Positions 1 to 9,044 are shown, numbered from the stretch's first letter. The stretch: 64,000 nucleotides of DNA from Vibrio alfacsensis (GCF_003544875.1 NZ_CP032094.1:1178001-1242000); one strand, 5' to 3'. Numbers and translations are program-made. Notes: generated by a model not told the origin, from the letters alone.

Positions 1-2
1 CG

Positions 3-749
3 TTATTGAACGATTTTGGCTGGCAAGGCGCGATGCAAGCATTCGCTGTATTGTGTAGCTTTATGGTCGTTTTTGCGCTCTTCATGAAGACAGCGAAACC
101 AAAGTCGAGCGCATCAACAGGTACACAAGAAGACAACCAGACGCTAAAAGAAGCCCTAAAAGAAGCATTTTCACACAAAGGTTATTGGCTCATTCATGCT
201 GGTTTTTTCGTGTGTGGTTTCCATGTCATGTTCATCGCCACGCATTTACCGAGTTATTTGGCAGATAAGCACTTACCCGCTTCAACTGCGGCGATGGCAC
301 TGGCATACGTAGGCATTTTCAATATCTTCGGATCGTATTTCTGGGGCGTAATGGGGGATCGCTTTAACAAACGTCATGTCATGTCTGCTCTGTATTTAAT
401 GCGTACGGTCGTGATCGGTGCTTTTGTGACGTTACCCGTTACAGAGCACACTGCAGCCATCTTCGGCGGTGCAATCGGATTTTGTTGGTTAGGGACCGTC
501 CCTCTCACATCAGGCTTGGTTCGCCAGATCTTTGGTGCACGTTACTTATCAACACTTTACGGACTGGTGTTCTTTACGCACCAAGTAGGTAGCTTCCTAG
601 GCGCATGGGTTGGTGGTCGAATCTACGATTACTATGGTTCATATGAGCCAATCTGGTGGTCGACTGTTGCATTAGCGTTCATTGCTGCCCTGATCCACTT
701 ACCAATCAACGATAAACCCGTGCCTCGCTTAAGCATGGCGACAGCGTAA
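3..749 (+). CDS. MFS transporter, C-terminal part (truncated by window edge)
   Basis: The reading frame is open at the left edge, so the first apparent start (a TTG at 6) is almost certainly internal and the gene begins outside the window. What is visible is about 249 residues with a hydrophilic central loop (Lys/Ser/Gln-rich, roughly residues 30-55) followed by six hydrophobic segments. This matches the second half of a 12-helix major facilitator. Short motifs such as GDRFNKR after a membrane segment resemble the conserved loop between helices 8 and 9. The subgroup looks like the monocarboxylate/oxalate-formate antiporter type, but the substrate cannot be read from sequence. A strong terminator follows the stop codon. 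Confidence 0.8.
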   Translation, partial: LLNDFGWQGAMQAFAVLCSFMVVFALFMKTAKPKSSASTGTQEDNQTLKEALKEAFSHKGYWLIHAGFFVCGFHVMFIATHLPSYLADKHLPASTAAMALAYVGIFNIFGSYFWGVMGDRFNKRHVMSALYLMRTVVIGAFVTLPVTEHTAAIFGGAIGFCWLGTVPLTSGLVRQIFGARYLSTLYGLVFFTHQVGSFLGAWVGGRIYDYYGSYEPIWWSTVALAFIAALIHLPINDKPVPRLSMATA

Positions 750-776
750 CTTCCGCGCGCTATTTCAATCTGTATT

Positions 777-812
777 GGCTCTCAATGTTTTTCATTGGGA
801 GCCTTTTTGTTT
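777..812 (+). terminator. Rho-independent terminator of the MFS gene
   Basis: An 11-bp stem (777-787 with 793-803, one G-U pair) with a T5 loop is followed by TTTTTGTTT. It lies 28 bp after the stop codon. Confidence 0.85.
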
Positions 813-934
813 ATGAGCCCCTGTCTCTTTTCATGAAACATAATTTCTAATTTAAGATAAACCGCATCCATTCATCCTCTGTTAAGATTGATGTGACATA
901 CTTAACACAAGCTATAGATCAAAAAGGTTTTTAA

Positions 935-1366
935 ATGAGAACACTTGGCAACATCATCTGGTTTGTATTCGGTGGCGTATTCATGGGATTGTTATGGTGG
1001 TTTTTCGGACTGCTGGCGTTCATCAGTATCATCGGTATCCCATGGGGACGTGCTTGTTTCGTTATGGGTAACTTCTCGTTCTTCCCATTTGGTAAAGAAG
1101 CCGTTTCTAGAGATGAATTAACCAATGAGATGGACATAGGCACCAGCCCATTAGGTGTGATTGGTAACATCATTTGGTTTGTGTTTGCAGGTATTTGGTT
1201 AGCAATCGGTCATGTACTTTCTGCCGTGGCATGTTTTGTCACCATCATCGGGATTCCGTTTGCACTTCAACACCTGAAACTGGCGGTTATCTCCCTCGCG
1301 CCAATCGGTAAAACGGTTGTCACCACAGAAGAAGCGACAATGGCTCGCTATAATATCAATCGTTAA
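935..1366 (+). CDS. yccF: YccF-family inner-membrane protein
   Basis: This 143-residue integral membrane protein matches the YccF domain in length and layout. The sequence is an internal duplication: segments beginning GNIIWFVF occur at about residues 5 and 77, each followed by a hydrophobic hairpin and an IIGIP motif, which is the two-YccF-repeat arrangement of the family. It ends in a short cytoplasmic tail. No biochemical function is established for YccF proteins. It stands alone, with its own upstream region and a palindrome after the stop. Confidence 0.85.
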   Translation: MRTLGNIIWFVFGGVFMGLLWWFFGLLAFISIIGIPWGRACFVMGNFSFFPFGKEAVSRDELTNEMDIGTSPLGVIGNIIWFVFAGIWLAIGHVLSAVACFVTIIGIPFALQHLKLAVISLAPIGKTVVTTEEATMARYNINR

Positions 1367-1373
1367 TTCTCTC

Positions 1374-1402
1374 TACCCTCTAAGGAACTACCTTAGAGGG
1401 TA
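1374..1402. terminator. Perfect 12-bp stem-loop between convergent genes
   Basis: Arms 1374-1385 and 1391-1402 are perfectly complementary with a 5-nt loop. It lies just after yccF on the + strand and overlaps the stop codon of a tiny minus-strand ORF. Neither side has a clear T-run, so it may be a bidirectional terminator of modest strength or an mRNA 3'-end stabiliser. Confidence 0.5.
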
Positions 1403-1467
1403 ATTCCAGTCATAAGTAAGCCGACAATCGCCATTACATATTCAATCATCGTTGGTTGTGTGTTCAT
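1393..1467 (-). CDS. Putative 24-residue single-span membrane peptide
   Basis: The ATG lies 9 nt after the stop codon of the outer-membrane barrel gene. The TAAGGTGA at that junction provides an AAGGTGA ribosome-binding site at good spacing, so the two would be translated from one message. The 24 residues begin MNTQPTMIEY and continue as an uninterrupted hydrophobic segment ending GLLMTGITL, enough for one membrane helix. The stop codon falls inside the 12-bp stem-loop. No family is recognised, and expression is an inference from the RBS and location. Confidence 0.45.
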   Translation of the reverse strand: MNTQPTMIEYVMAIVGLLMTGITL

Positions 1468-1476
1468 GCTTTCACC

Positions 1477-2115
1477 TTAAAAATTAAAGTTAATGCCTAG
1501 CTCGACGCTGTTTTCTTCACTGACCTTGGTCGAACCCGGCGATACTCTATGTTCACCAAAGGTGTATTTCACATAAGGTTCTACCCACTTAGGTTTGAAT
1601 GTAATGCGCACCTCATGGTTCGTACGATGCCCTCCCTCGGTCAGTTTTTTATCGTAGTTATAAGCATAGCCAAGACTGATAAGATCTATCGGTGTGTACG
1701 TCGTCTCGAGTGTGTTTTTCCACTCTCTTGTAGTATTTTCAAGTGCAGGAAACACTTTACCAACCGCACTCTTTCGCCATTCATGAGAACTGTTGGCGTA
1801 AATCATCCAATCGTCACCTAATGCCGTTCCCGTAAATACACCCGCATCATAAACATCGAATAAGTCAGCACGTCCGTAACTTACAAACGCTTCTGTGTAA
1901 AACTGCCCGAGCATAATGCCGTATCCGGTCCCTAGCTCAAGGTAGCCTGTGGAGTCAATTTCAGCAGAAATGTTCCATTCTTCCGTTGCTTGTAAATAAC
2001 CACTTGCAGTAACAATCCATTCATCATCCGTACGAGACGCGTCAAATCCAAACTCTGGCACCTTGTCGTTAGCAGAAAAGCACGGTGCAGCAAACAGCGC
2101 GCACAACAGCATCAT
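1477..2115 (-). CDS. Outer-membrane beta-barrel protein (KdgM-like porin candidate)
   Basis: This 212-residue protein has an N-terminal hydrophobic stretch, an Ala-x-Ala-type cleavage region near residue 15, and then alternating polar/aromatic strands. It ends in Asn-Phe-Asn-Phe, the terminal aromatic expected for outer-membrane barrels. Length and the C-terminal VKYTF-type strands are compatible with small 12-strand porins such as KdgM/NanC, but I cannot confirm the substrate. The called start gives a signal peptide with no basic residue, so the true N-terminus may lie slightly upstream in another frame. A tiny membrane peptide ORF follows. Confidence 0.6.
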   Translation of the reverse strand: MMLLCALFAAPCFSANDKVPEFGFDASRTDDEWIVTASGYLQATEEWNISAEIDSTGYLELGTGYGIMLGQFYTEAFVSYGRADLFDVYDAGVFTGTALGDDWMIYANSSHEWRKSAVGKVFPALENTTREWKNTLETTYTPIDLISLGYAYNYDKKLTEGGHRTNHEVRITFKPKWVEPYVKYTFGEHRVSPGSTKVSEENSVELGINFNF

Positions 2116-2289
2116 GGATTCATTTCAATCTTTCCATTTCAAATCTTTGCGCTAGATTCATCTATATTGGCTTGATCATATCGCCGATAGAGTAGATAGG
2201 ACGTCTCTTTTGGGTTACAGTTTGTTACAGATACCAGAAGTCTTTCATTCTTATACTAAAAATGATTTTGACGCTTAGCAAGGATTCCT

Positions 2290-2906
2290 ATGATAAATAA
2301 AAAGTACTAATTCTCTTTGCTCATCCTTCACAGCATCGATCTGAAGTCAATGCTCCCCTTTTTAAAGCCGCCCAAGCCATTGAGGGTGTCACGTGTGTTG
2401 ACCTCTATGCTGAGTATCCAAACTTCAGCATTAACATCGATCAAGAACAACAACGTCTGCGCGACCATGATGTCATCATTTTCCAATTTCCGTTGTACTG
2501 GTATTCAACGCCCGCGATTTTAAAAGAGTGGCAAGATCTTGTGTTGGAGTACGGCTTTGCCTACGGCTCCAACGGGACCGAGCTTCAAGGCAAGACTATG
2601 CTGTGCGTGCTCTCCGCAGGCGGCAAAGAAGAAGCGTATAAAGCCGAGGGTTATAATCACTTCACCATTCGTGAACTGCTCGCCCCGATTGAACAAATGT
2701 CAGCCCTAACAGGCATGCATTACATTGCGCCCTTTGCATTATTTGGTTCTCGTACCGCACTGGAGGAAGACCGGGTTTCACACCATATTGAGCGCTACAA
2801 AGGTCTACTCACCGCATTGGTGGAAGATAAACTCGACCTTAATGCCGCAGCTTCTTTAATTAAGCTAAACAGTGCATTGCCACAACTGATAAAGGACGTG
2901 TTATGA
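2290..2906 (+). pseudogene. kefF: KefF-like NAD(P)H oxidoreductase, frame broken at codon 5
   Basis: This is a flavodoxin-fold quinone oxidoreductase of the KefF/MdaB type, the cytosolic partner that activates Kef K+/H+ antiporters. The ATG at 2290 starts M-I-N-K then hits TAC-TAA. One extra A in the A5 run at 2299-2303 would give MINKKVLILFAHPS, the classic start of the fold (beta-strand then AHP loop), and the frame is then open to 2906. FPLYWYSTPAILKEW is the conserved active-site region. The stop overlaps the kefC-like start (ATGA), so the pair is translationally coupled. A one-base sequence error is the simplest explanation; a real frameshift is the alternative. Confidence 0.75.
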
Positions 2907-4861
2907 CCGGAATATTCTTGCAAGCCTTTATTTACCTGATTGCGGCCGTAATCGCAGTTCCATTAGCCAAACGTTTAGGGCTAGGTTCGGTACTTGGCTA
3001 TCTGATCGCAGGTGTGGTTATTGGACCAATCATCGGTTTAGTCGGAGAAGAGACAACAACCATTCAACACTTTGCCGAGTTTGGCGTTGTCATGATGCTG
3101 TTCCTCGTCGGATTAGAGCTAGAACCTAAAATGCTATGGGCAATGCGTAACCGCTTAATGGGCCTTGGCGGTCTCCAAGTTGGAGGAACGGCGGCATTGA
3201 TAATGGGCATTGCGCTCTACTTCGGACAACCATGGACCATTGCTTTAGCCATTGGTTTGATCTTCGCATTATCATCAACGGCAATTGTTCTGCAAACATT
3301 TAGCGAAAAAGGGTTAACCAGAACTGAGGGCGGTCAAAATGCCTTTTCAGTGTTGCTATTCCAAGACATTGCCGTCATTCCAATGCTCGCATTTATACCC
3401 CTGCTAGCGCTACCTGAACTCGTTGCACAAGCGCAGTCTGCGGCTCAATCCGCAGCAGAACACCACGAAGAATTAAGCTTAGTGGCAGGTCTACCCGGCT
3501 GGGCATACGGGATTGTCATTACAGCTTCCATTGCCATTGTCGTTGTTGGCGGTCACTTCCTAAGCCGACCTCTATTCCGTTATGTAGCAAGTTCTGGCTT
3601 ACGTGAAATCTTTACTGCAACGGCCTTAATGCTCGTGATCGGCATCGCTGCACTCATGAGCTTAGTTGGCTTGTCTCCTGCGTTAGGAACATTCTTAGCG
3701 GGCGTCGTATTGGCAAACAGTGAGTTTCGTCATGAGTTAGAATCGAATATTGAGCCGTTCAAAGGCTTACTACTTGGTCTGTTTTTTATCACCGTTGGGG
3801 CGGGTATCGACTTCACAGTTCTGTTCAATGATTTCTTCTTAATTATTGGCCTTACACTGGGTGTAATGCTGCTAAAAGCCACTATTTTGTTCATCCTTGC
3901 GTTCATTTTCCGAGTGAAAGGCAGTAATCGTTGGTTGTTCACACTCAGTTTGGCGCAAGCAGGGGAATTTGGCTTCGTATTATTAAGCTTCTCTGTGCAA
4001 AACCACGTCATTCCATTTGAAATATCACAAACGCTTGCACTGGTTGTAGCGATATCAATGTTCCTAACACCTGGGTTATTCATTCTATTCGATAAGGTGA
4101 TTCTCCCTCGCTATGAGAGTGAGTCGAACGAACGAGAAAGTGACACCATTGAAGAACAAGGAACGGTGATCATTGCCGGTATCGGCCGGTTCGGACAAAT
4201 CGTCAATCGTCTATTGGTGTCTAACGGCGTCAAAACCGTTGTATTAGACCACCAAACTACCCAAGTTGATAATATGCGCCAAATTGGTACACGTGCTTAT
4301 TTTGGTGATGCAACTCGTCCTGATATGCTTCACACCGCGGGTATAGAGCATGCCGCTGCAATTGTTGTGGCAATCGACAACCAAGAAGCCAGTGTCGAAC
4401 TTGTGAAATATGTTAAGCACACTTATCCGCAAGTCACCATCATTGCTAGGGCTTTCGACCGCGGCCATGGCTATTTACTGCGTCAAGCAGGTGCAGACAT
4501 TATCGAATCCGAAACCTATCATTCTGCACTCGAAATGGGCGGACACGTGATGAAGTCATTGGGTATTCACCCATTCTTTGTGGAACAACAAAAAGGCACT
4601 TACAAGCGAGTTGAAGCTCGTAAGTCGGACATGCTCTATGAGGCGTGGGAAGACGACTCTGAGGGAGAACGATATGACAATAATTTCCGTCAGCTCTTTA
4701 TCCATCTCGAAGAGAAAATGGCCGAAGAAATGCAAAAAGATCGTCACGACAAGCTCTCTCGCTCAGAACGTGGTTGGACGCCACCGCCAAAAGGTTACGC
4801 GGATGACTTCAACGAGGAAAACGTTCAAGAGCTACATCCATGTAAAGAAAAACCACAATAA
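2903..4861 (+). CDS. Kef-type potassium/proton antiporter (CPA2 family)
   Basis: This 652-residue protein has about 12 hydrophobic segments over residues 1-390 forming a CPA2 Na+/H+ exchanger domain, with FGVVMMLFLVGLELEP and FQDIAVIPML matching family signatures. A Rossmann RCK_N domain begins near residue 418 (GTVIIAGIGRFGQ, GxGxxG) and runs to about 540. A charged cytoplasmic tail follows. In Kef systems glutathione adducts bound to the RCK domain open K+ efflux, which acidifies the cytosol to protect against electrophiles. The upstream kefF-like gene overlaps by 4 nt. Whether it is closer to KefB or KefC is not decided. Confidence 0.88.
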   Translation: MTGIFLQAFIYLIAAVIAVPLAKRLGLGSVLGYLIAGVVIGPIIGLVGEETTTIQHFAEFGVVMMLFLVGLELEPKMLWAMRNRLMGLGGLQVGGTAALIMGIALYFGQPWTIALAIGLIFALSSTAIVLQTFSEKGLTRTEGGQNAFSVLLFQDIAVIPMLAFIPLLALPELVAQAQSAAQSAAEHHEELSLVAGLPGWAYGIVITASIAIVVVGGHFLSRPLFRYVASSGLREIFTATALMLVIGIAALMSLVGLSPALGTFLAGVVLANSEFRHELESNIEPFKGLLLGLFFITVGAGIDFTVLFNDFFLIIGLTLGVMLLKATILFILAFIFRVKGSNRWLFTLSLAQAGEFGFVLLSFSVQNHVIPFEISQTLALVVAISMFLTPGLFILFDKVILPRYESESNERESDTIEEQGTVIIAGIGRFGQIVNRLLVSNGVKTVVLDHQTTQVDNMRQIGTRAYFGDATRPDMLHTAGIEHAAAIVVAIDNQEASVELVKYVKHTYPQVTIIARAFDRGHGYLLRQAGADIIESETYHSALEMGGHVMKSLGIHPFFVEQQKGTYKRVEARKSDMLYEAWEDDSEGERYDNNFRQLFIHLEEKMAEEMQKDRHDKLSRSERGWTPPPKGYADDFNEENVQELHPCKEKPQ

Positions 4862-4867
4862 AAGCCT

Positions 4868-4892
4868 AAAACCTCCCACTCGGGAGGTTTTT
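4868..4892 (+). terminator. Terminator of the kef operon
   Basis: A 10-bp stem (4868-4877 with 4882-4891) with a 4-nt loop ends in a T-run, 7 nt after the stop codon. Confidence 0.88.
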
Positions 4893-4936
4893 ACTATTCA
4901 AACCAAGCGCAGGCTCTAATTTCATTAAGCCAGTTA

Positions 4937-5230
4937 TTACATTAAGTCGCTCATTAGAGTCTCATATTCTTCATTTGCCTCATCAACAAGATGTGACAAT
5001 TCTAAAGCGTCTTTTCTGGCTAAGTTTACTTGCCATGGTGCGGTTCCCTCTTTGCCGCAAACACAAGTCGCACCACCATGGCTTTCAAAAGATAAGTCAC
5101 AAAAGTCGGTAGAATGATGCTCATCCAATTCCACAATATTGACGTCTAGCTTACCAATCGGGTTTATCTCTACATTCGCGTGTAGTCCCAAACAATTCTG
5201 TAAACTGTATTCTCGATGCACGGTAATCAT
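4937..5230 (-). CDS. Hypothetical cytosolic protein, 97 residues
   Basis: A strong GGAGG lies just before the ATG. The product is acidic and soluble, with no signal peptide or membrane segment. It carries a CVCG pair near residue 56 and a His-His near residue 38, which might bind a metal, and its C-terminal third is predicted helical (many Glu, Leu and Asp). I do not recognise the family. It is convergent with the kef pair and follows the LysR gene on the same strand with a gap of about 145 bp. Confidence 0.6.
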   Translation of the reverse strand: MITVHREYSLQNCLGLHANVEINPIGKLDVNIVELDEHHSTDFCDLSFESHGGATCVCGKEGTAPWQVNLARKDALELSHLVDEANEEYETLMSDLM

Positions 5231-5376
5231 GGCGGCCTCCTCGATCTTCTAGCTCCATTAGCTCACTATCTTTTAAAATTGTAGATGAGGCATTTTGACA
5301 CTTAGATTAAATTACGATGAAGATTGATCTTGATTAATTCAACCGCCAATAAAACTGTTCTTATCTATCAATGCGC

Positions 5377-6246
5377 TCATTCAACAGAGCACAACATGGT
5401 GTCATGAATACGCTTCTCAATTGCCTCAATCGCGATTTTTGCAGCCACTGGTAAATGTGTATGGTATGGATGCAAAATATAAATAGGATTCACTTTTGAT
5501 GGTTCCGCATCTGGCACAGCTTCAAGCTTGCTGTTTTCTTTCAAGATGAAGTCAGGGACGACACCGACCCCCATCCCCATTTCTAATAGTGATACCACGT
5601 CAAAAACCGTATTAGAGCGATGCTTTACAACAAATGGGACTTCCACCATATCTTGACCATGAGAAACCAAGTGATGGATAGGCCCAGTTTGCCAATGTTG
5701 AGCAATATAAGGTGTTGAGGTCAAATCCGAAGATAGATTTCGTGCGCGGCACAGGAGGTCACAAAATTGCCCCACTTTACGCTGCTTAAGATTCGAATCT
5801 CTCGAAGCTCCGACTCGCACTGCAACATCAATATCCTGCTGAACAATATCAACATGCTTATCATCACTAATCAGATTTAAATGCACATCCGGGAAGTCAG
5901 AAAACGCTGTAGTTAATGCTGGCAAAATGATTGTTCGCATTAATGCATGGGGAGCGGTCACCGTTAGGAGGCCCGCTGGAACCTGTTTAAATTCGGAAGC
6001 CTCCAACCACGCCATTTCTGCTTGCTTGGTCATCTTGGCGCATTGGAGATAAAAACGCTCTCCTGCCGAGGTTAACGTCTGCTTTCTTGTTGTTCGTTTC
6101 AGCAAACAGGTTTCGAGCTCCTGTTCCAATTGCTTCAGCGCTGAGCTGACAACCGATTTTGACAACTCAAGTTTATCGGCCGCTTTAGAGATCGAACCGC
6201 ACTCTACGACATGAACAAACAAGGACATTAAGCGTAACTTGTTCAT
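5377..6246 (-). CDS. LysR-family transcriptional regulator
   Basis: This 289-residue protein has an N-terminal winged helix-turn-helix (residues 1-60: ISKAADKLELSKSVVSSALKQLEQE) followed by a periplasmic-binding-like effector domain, the standard LysR length and layout. It is transcribed divergently from the SnoaL-like gene at 6365 with a 118-bp shared control region, so that gene is its most likely target. The effector is unknown. Confidence 0.88.
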   Translation of the reverse strand: MNKLRLMSLFVHVVECGSISKAADKLELSKSVVSSALKQLEQELETCLLKRTTRKQTLTSAGERFYLQCAKMTKQAEMAWLEASEFKQVPAGLLTVTAPHALMRTIILPALTTAFSDFPDVHLNLISDDKHVDIVQQDIDVAVRVGASRDSNLKQRKVGQFCDLLCRARNLSSDLTSTPYIAQHWQTGPIHHLVSHGQDMVEVPFVVKHRSNTVFDVVSLLEMGMGVGVVPDFILKENSKLEAVPDAEPSKVNPIYILHPYHTHLPVAAKIAIEAIEKRIHDTMLCSVE

Positions 6247-6364
6247 TTAATCTCACCTCAATTGTTCGGCCAAACAGAACATTACTTTCCGTTTGCTTTA
6301 TTTTTAAAACTAATAATACCTCTATGATTAGTCCATAAACAAACATTAACGATGGAAAATCAAA

Positions 6365-6736
6365 ATGACTCAATCAGCTTTAGAACGTGCTCAAGCCGGT
6401 ATCTCAGCATGGCAAGTGGCTTTCAACAGTCAAGATGCGGCTGGCTGTGCCGCTCAATATGCAGAAGATGCAATCATGGTGGCTAAGCCATTTGGTACGT
6501 TTGAAGGCCGAGAAGCCATTCAAGCGTTTTGGCAGAACATCATGAATCAAGGTTTCCATAGTGTGGATTACACCAACATCCAATGGGAGCAAGATAGCGA
6601 ACAAGGTTATATTCTGACGGCTGAGTGGACAATGAACAAAGCGTTCGGTGTTGTACACAAAGAGCTGTGGGAAATCCAAAAAGACGGTCTATCGCGCTTA
6701 ACTTACGACGAATTTGAAGTGCTTGGTGAGCGCTAA
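6365..6736 (+). CDS. SnoaL/NTF2-like (DUF4440-type) protein
   Basis: The 123 residues have the features of the cone-shaped NTF2-like fold: an N-terminal helix with WQVAFNSQDAAGCAAQYAEDA, then a glycine-turn segment (PFGTFEGREAIQAFWQ), then beta-strands ending RLTYDEFEVL. Such proteins are ligand-binding proteins or small isomerases/cyclases. It is divergent from the LysR gene, which suggests induction by a small molecule. No catalytic residues can be assigned. Confidence 0.72.
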   Translation: MTQSALERAQAGISAWQVAFNSQDAAGCAAQYAEDAIMVAKPFGTFEGREAIQAFWQNIMNQGFHSVDYTNIQWEQDSEQGYILTAEWTMNKAFGVVHKELWEIQKDGLSRLTYDEFEVLGER

Positions 6737-6760
6737 GTTGCTCAAATAATACCAATAAAA

Positions 6761-6784
6761 ATACCCAAGCCTTGGCTTGGGTAT
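6761..6784 (-). terminator. Terminator of the permease gene (may act on both strands)
   Basis: A perfect 11-bp stem (6761-6771 with 6774-6784) is followed on the minus strand by TTTTTATT, so it best serves the leftward permease gene. It also lies 24 bp after the SnoaL-like stop codon. Confidence 0.85.
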
Positions 6785-6812
6785 CTCGAGTTTCAATAAT
6801 TACTTAATTTCA

Positions 6813-7954
6813 TTAAGCGAAGATAAAGGTGTATAGGTAACCCGCTGCCATCGCCATACTTAGAATCACGAATAGAAACGCTGCAATCATTTGGTTCTTA
6901 AAGATAGATTTAAGCAAAATCACTTCTGTAAGACTTGCACCCGCACTACCAATGATCAACGCCATTACTGAGCCTAGCGCCATCCCTTTTTGTACTAGTG
7001 CCGCACTTAGTGGAATTACAGCTTCAGCACGAATGTACAATGGAATACCAATGATTGCTGCAACTGGAATCGCGTACCACTTCGCTTCACCTGCGTACTC
7101 TGCAATCAAGTCAGTAGGGATAAAGCCGTAGATGAATGAACCAATCGCAATACCCATCATTAGGTAAGGGAACACTTGTTTAAAATCTTTCCATGTTGAG
7201 TGCCAAATACGCATCCAACGGTTTGGTTGTTTCTCTTCTACAATTGTTGCCGTTGCTGCACCGTCAGATGAACAACAAGATACTTCCACTTTAGGCTCTG
7301 CTTTTGGTGCACTATCACCACAGCAAGAGGGTTTAGCTGCTGAGGTTTTCGCTACTCGTGGTGCAGGCTCACAACAAGATGTTTTCGCTACTACTGGTTC
7401 ACCACAAGAGCTAGTGCCACAGCTCGACGCTGGCTTTTCTTCAGCTTTTTTATTACTTGAGTCACCACAAGAGGTACCACATGATGATGCGCCTGCCGCT
7501 TTATATGCCTCTGGTTTTACATAACGTTCAAAACCTAGTTTTTCAAGTACATAGCCCGCTACTACTGACACCGTCATCGCGATAGCAAAGTAGAACACTG
7601 CCACTTTCCAACCAAAAGTCACCACAAACAAACCAATAATCACTGGGTTAAGTAGTGGACTTGCAAATAGGAACACCATCATCGGGCCAAAACCGGCTCT
7701 CGCACGAAGCAAACCTTTTAGGAAAGGAATGGTAGAACAAGAACAGAATGGTGTAATCGAACCTAATAGTGCCGCGATAAAGTAACCTTTACCTTTTTTC
7801 GAACTTAGGATCGATTGAATTTTTCTGGTGTAAGGAAGTCTTGTAACACACCAACAATATAGCTAATAGCTAAGAATAGTATGATGAGCTCTGTTGCTAG
7901 AAACGCAAACATATCAAGCGCTTCTTTAGCCATGGTCATAATTTCTGGGGTCAT
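6813..7954 (-). pseudogene. Permease of the ArsP/YraQ (DUF318) type with Cys-rich loop; frameshifted
   Basis: The start at 7954 has GGAG 7 nt upstream and reads MTPEIMTMAKEALDMF, then a membrane helix, then breaks at the T5 run 7820-7824. One more T restores a frame containing SITPFCSCSTIPFLKG, the hallmark of this permease family, into the 299-residue downstream part. The central loop is extraordinarily rich in Cys pairs: SCGTSCG, SCGTSSCG, TSCCEP, PSCCGDS and VSCCSS within about 90 residues. Relatives export organoarsenicals or other thiophilic substrates. It is divergent from an ArsR repressor and a sigma factor. The frameshift may be a sequencing error. Confidence 0.8.
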
Positions 7955-8065
7955 ATGGTTTCTCCTACTGATCTCTCATCAGTAACTGTAAATTTGCAAA
8001 ACGAAGCTTTTCTTCATTTCTATTTTTCTCGAATTATAGAAGTAAAAAGCATCGCGTCAACCATT

Positions 8066-8089
8066 ATATTTCGATATTTATCGAAATAT
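8066..8089. promoter_or_regulatory. Likely ArsR operator (perfect palindrome)
   Basis: ATATTTCGATA and TATCGAAATAT flank a TT spacer, giving a perfect 11-bp inverted repeat between the divergent permease and arsR genes. A second TATCGAAATA half-site occurs at 8164-8173, just upstream of arsR. Placement and symmetry fit an ArsR-family dimer site controlling both directions. Confidence 0.75.
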
Positions 8090-8203
8090 TTTTAAAAGCA
8101 ATATTTATCAGTAAGTTAGATATAAATATTATGTTATTTGCTATTCAGCAATATTTTCACTAATATCGAAATAAACGTATTATCATTCATCTCAGAGGTC
8201 AAC

Positions 8204-8497
8204 ATGGAACTCGAAGCAGTAGCAAAAGCGTTGAAAGAGCTAGGGCACCCTACTCGCTTATGTATCTATAAAGAAGTGGTTAAAGCTGGTTACCAAGGCA
8301 TCGCTGTCGGCGGCGTCCAAGACAAGCTCGGTATTCCTGGTTCAACGCTTTCTCATCATATATCTAGCCTTGCCTCTGCTGGCTTAATTAGCCAACGTCG
8401 TGAAGGGCGCACTCTATTCTGCGTTGCGGAATTTGAATGCCTCGATACTGTTATTGGGTTTCTGCGCGATGAGTGCTGCATCGATGAAAAATGCTAA
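8204..8497 (+). CDS. ArsR-family repressor
   Basis: I chose the ATG at 8204 because AGAGG precedes it; an upstream in-frame start at 8138 would add residues unlike the family. The 97 residues form a winged helix: LKELGHPTRLCIYKEV, then GSTLSHHISSLASAGL as the recognition helix region, then REGRTLFC. Cysteines occur near residues 20 and 75 and in a C-terminal CCIDEKC cluster, which could be the metal(loid) sensor. It overlaps the sigma-factor gene and faces the Cys-rich permease. Confidence 0.88.
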   Translation: MELEAVAKALKELGHPTRLCIYKEVVKAGYQGIAVGGVQDKLGIPGSTLSHHISSLASAGLISQRREGRTLFCVAEFECLDTVIGFLRDECCIDEKC

Positions 8498-9044
8498 TTT
8501 AGAAACTATTTGGAACGAATACGAGCACGCAATCCACGCGTTCTTACGCTCTAAAGTGAGTAATGAAGATGACGTTGAAGACTTGAAACAAGAAATCTTA
8601 CTTAAGACATATCAGAATCTTAAGGCGATTCGAGATGATTCAAGTGTTAAGTCTTGGCTGTTCCAGATCGCCAATAACACCATTATCGATTTCTACCGCA
8701 AGCGTGCACGAAACCAACGAGATAATCACCTCATTGCTGAGGATCTTTGGTTTGAAAGCCAAGAAGCGAACCTGAAACAAGAACTGTCAAAATGCATTGC
8801 ACCTTTTATTAAAGCTCTGCCTGAGGAACAATCCCAACTGCTCGCTTCTATTGAACTTGAGGGTATGAGTCAAAAGACACTGGCGGAAGAACAAGGTATC
8901 AGTTACTCAACTCTCAAATCACGCGTACAAAAAGGGCGTGTCGAATTGAAAAAGCTGTTTGAAGAATGCTGTCACTTTTCTTTTGATCAGCAAGGGCGTG
9001 TGACGGATTATCACCAAAAAAACGCGGGTTGCGATAGATGCTAA
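8484..9044 (+). CDS. sigZ: Sigma-70 family factor, SigZ-like
   Basis: Region 2 (residues about 10-75, with DLKQEILLKTYQNL and SWLFQIANNTIIDFYRKR) and region 4 (LPEEQSQLLASIELEGMSQKTLAEEQGISYSTLKSRVQKGR) are both clear, and the length of about 187 residues fits ECF-type SigZ. I chose the ATG at 8484; an alternative at 8469 also overlaps arsR. The 14-nt overlap with arsR implies translational coupling. The C-terminus carries CC and CDRC cysteines, unusual for sigma factors and echoing the Cys-rich neighbours. No anti-sigma gene is adjacent. Confidence 0.82.
   Translation: MKNANLETIWNEYEHAIHAFLRSKVSNEDDVEDLKQEILLKTYQNLKAIRDDSSVKSWLFQIANNTIIDFYRKRARNQRDNHLIAEDLWFESQEANLKQELSKCIAPFIKALPEEQSQLLASIELEGMSQKTLAEEQGISYSTLKSRVQKGRVELKKLFEECCHFSFDQQGRVTDYHQKNAGCDRC

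Noticed and set aside
2299..2303. Programmed transcriptional slippage as the explanation for the broken frames
   Set aside because: Slippage normally needs about nine or more A; these runs have four or five, while the A10 run in hutW is already in frame.
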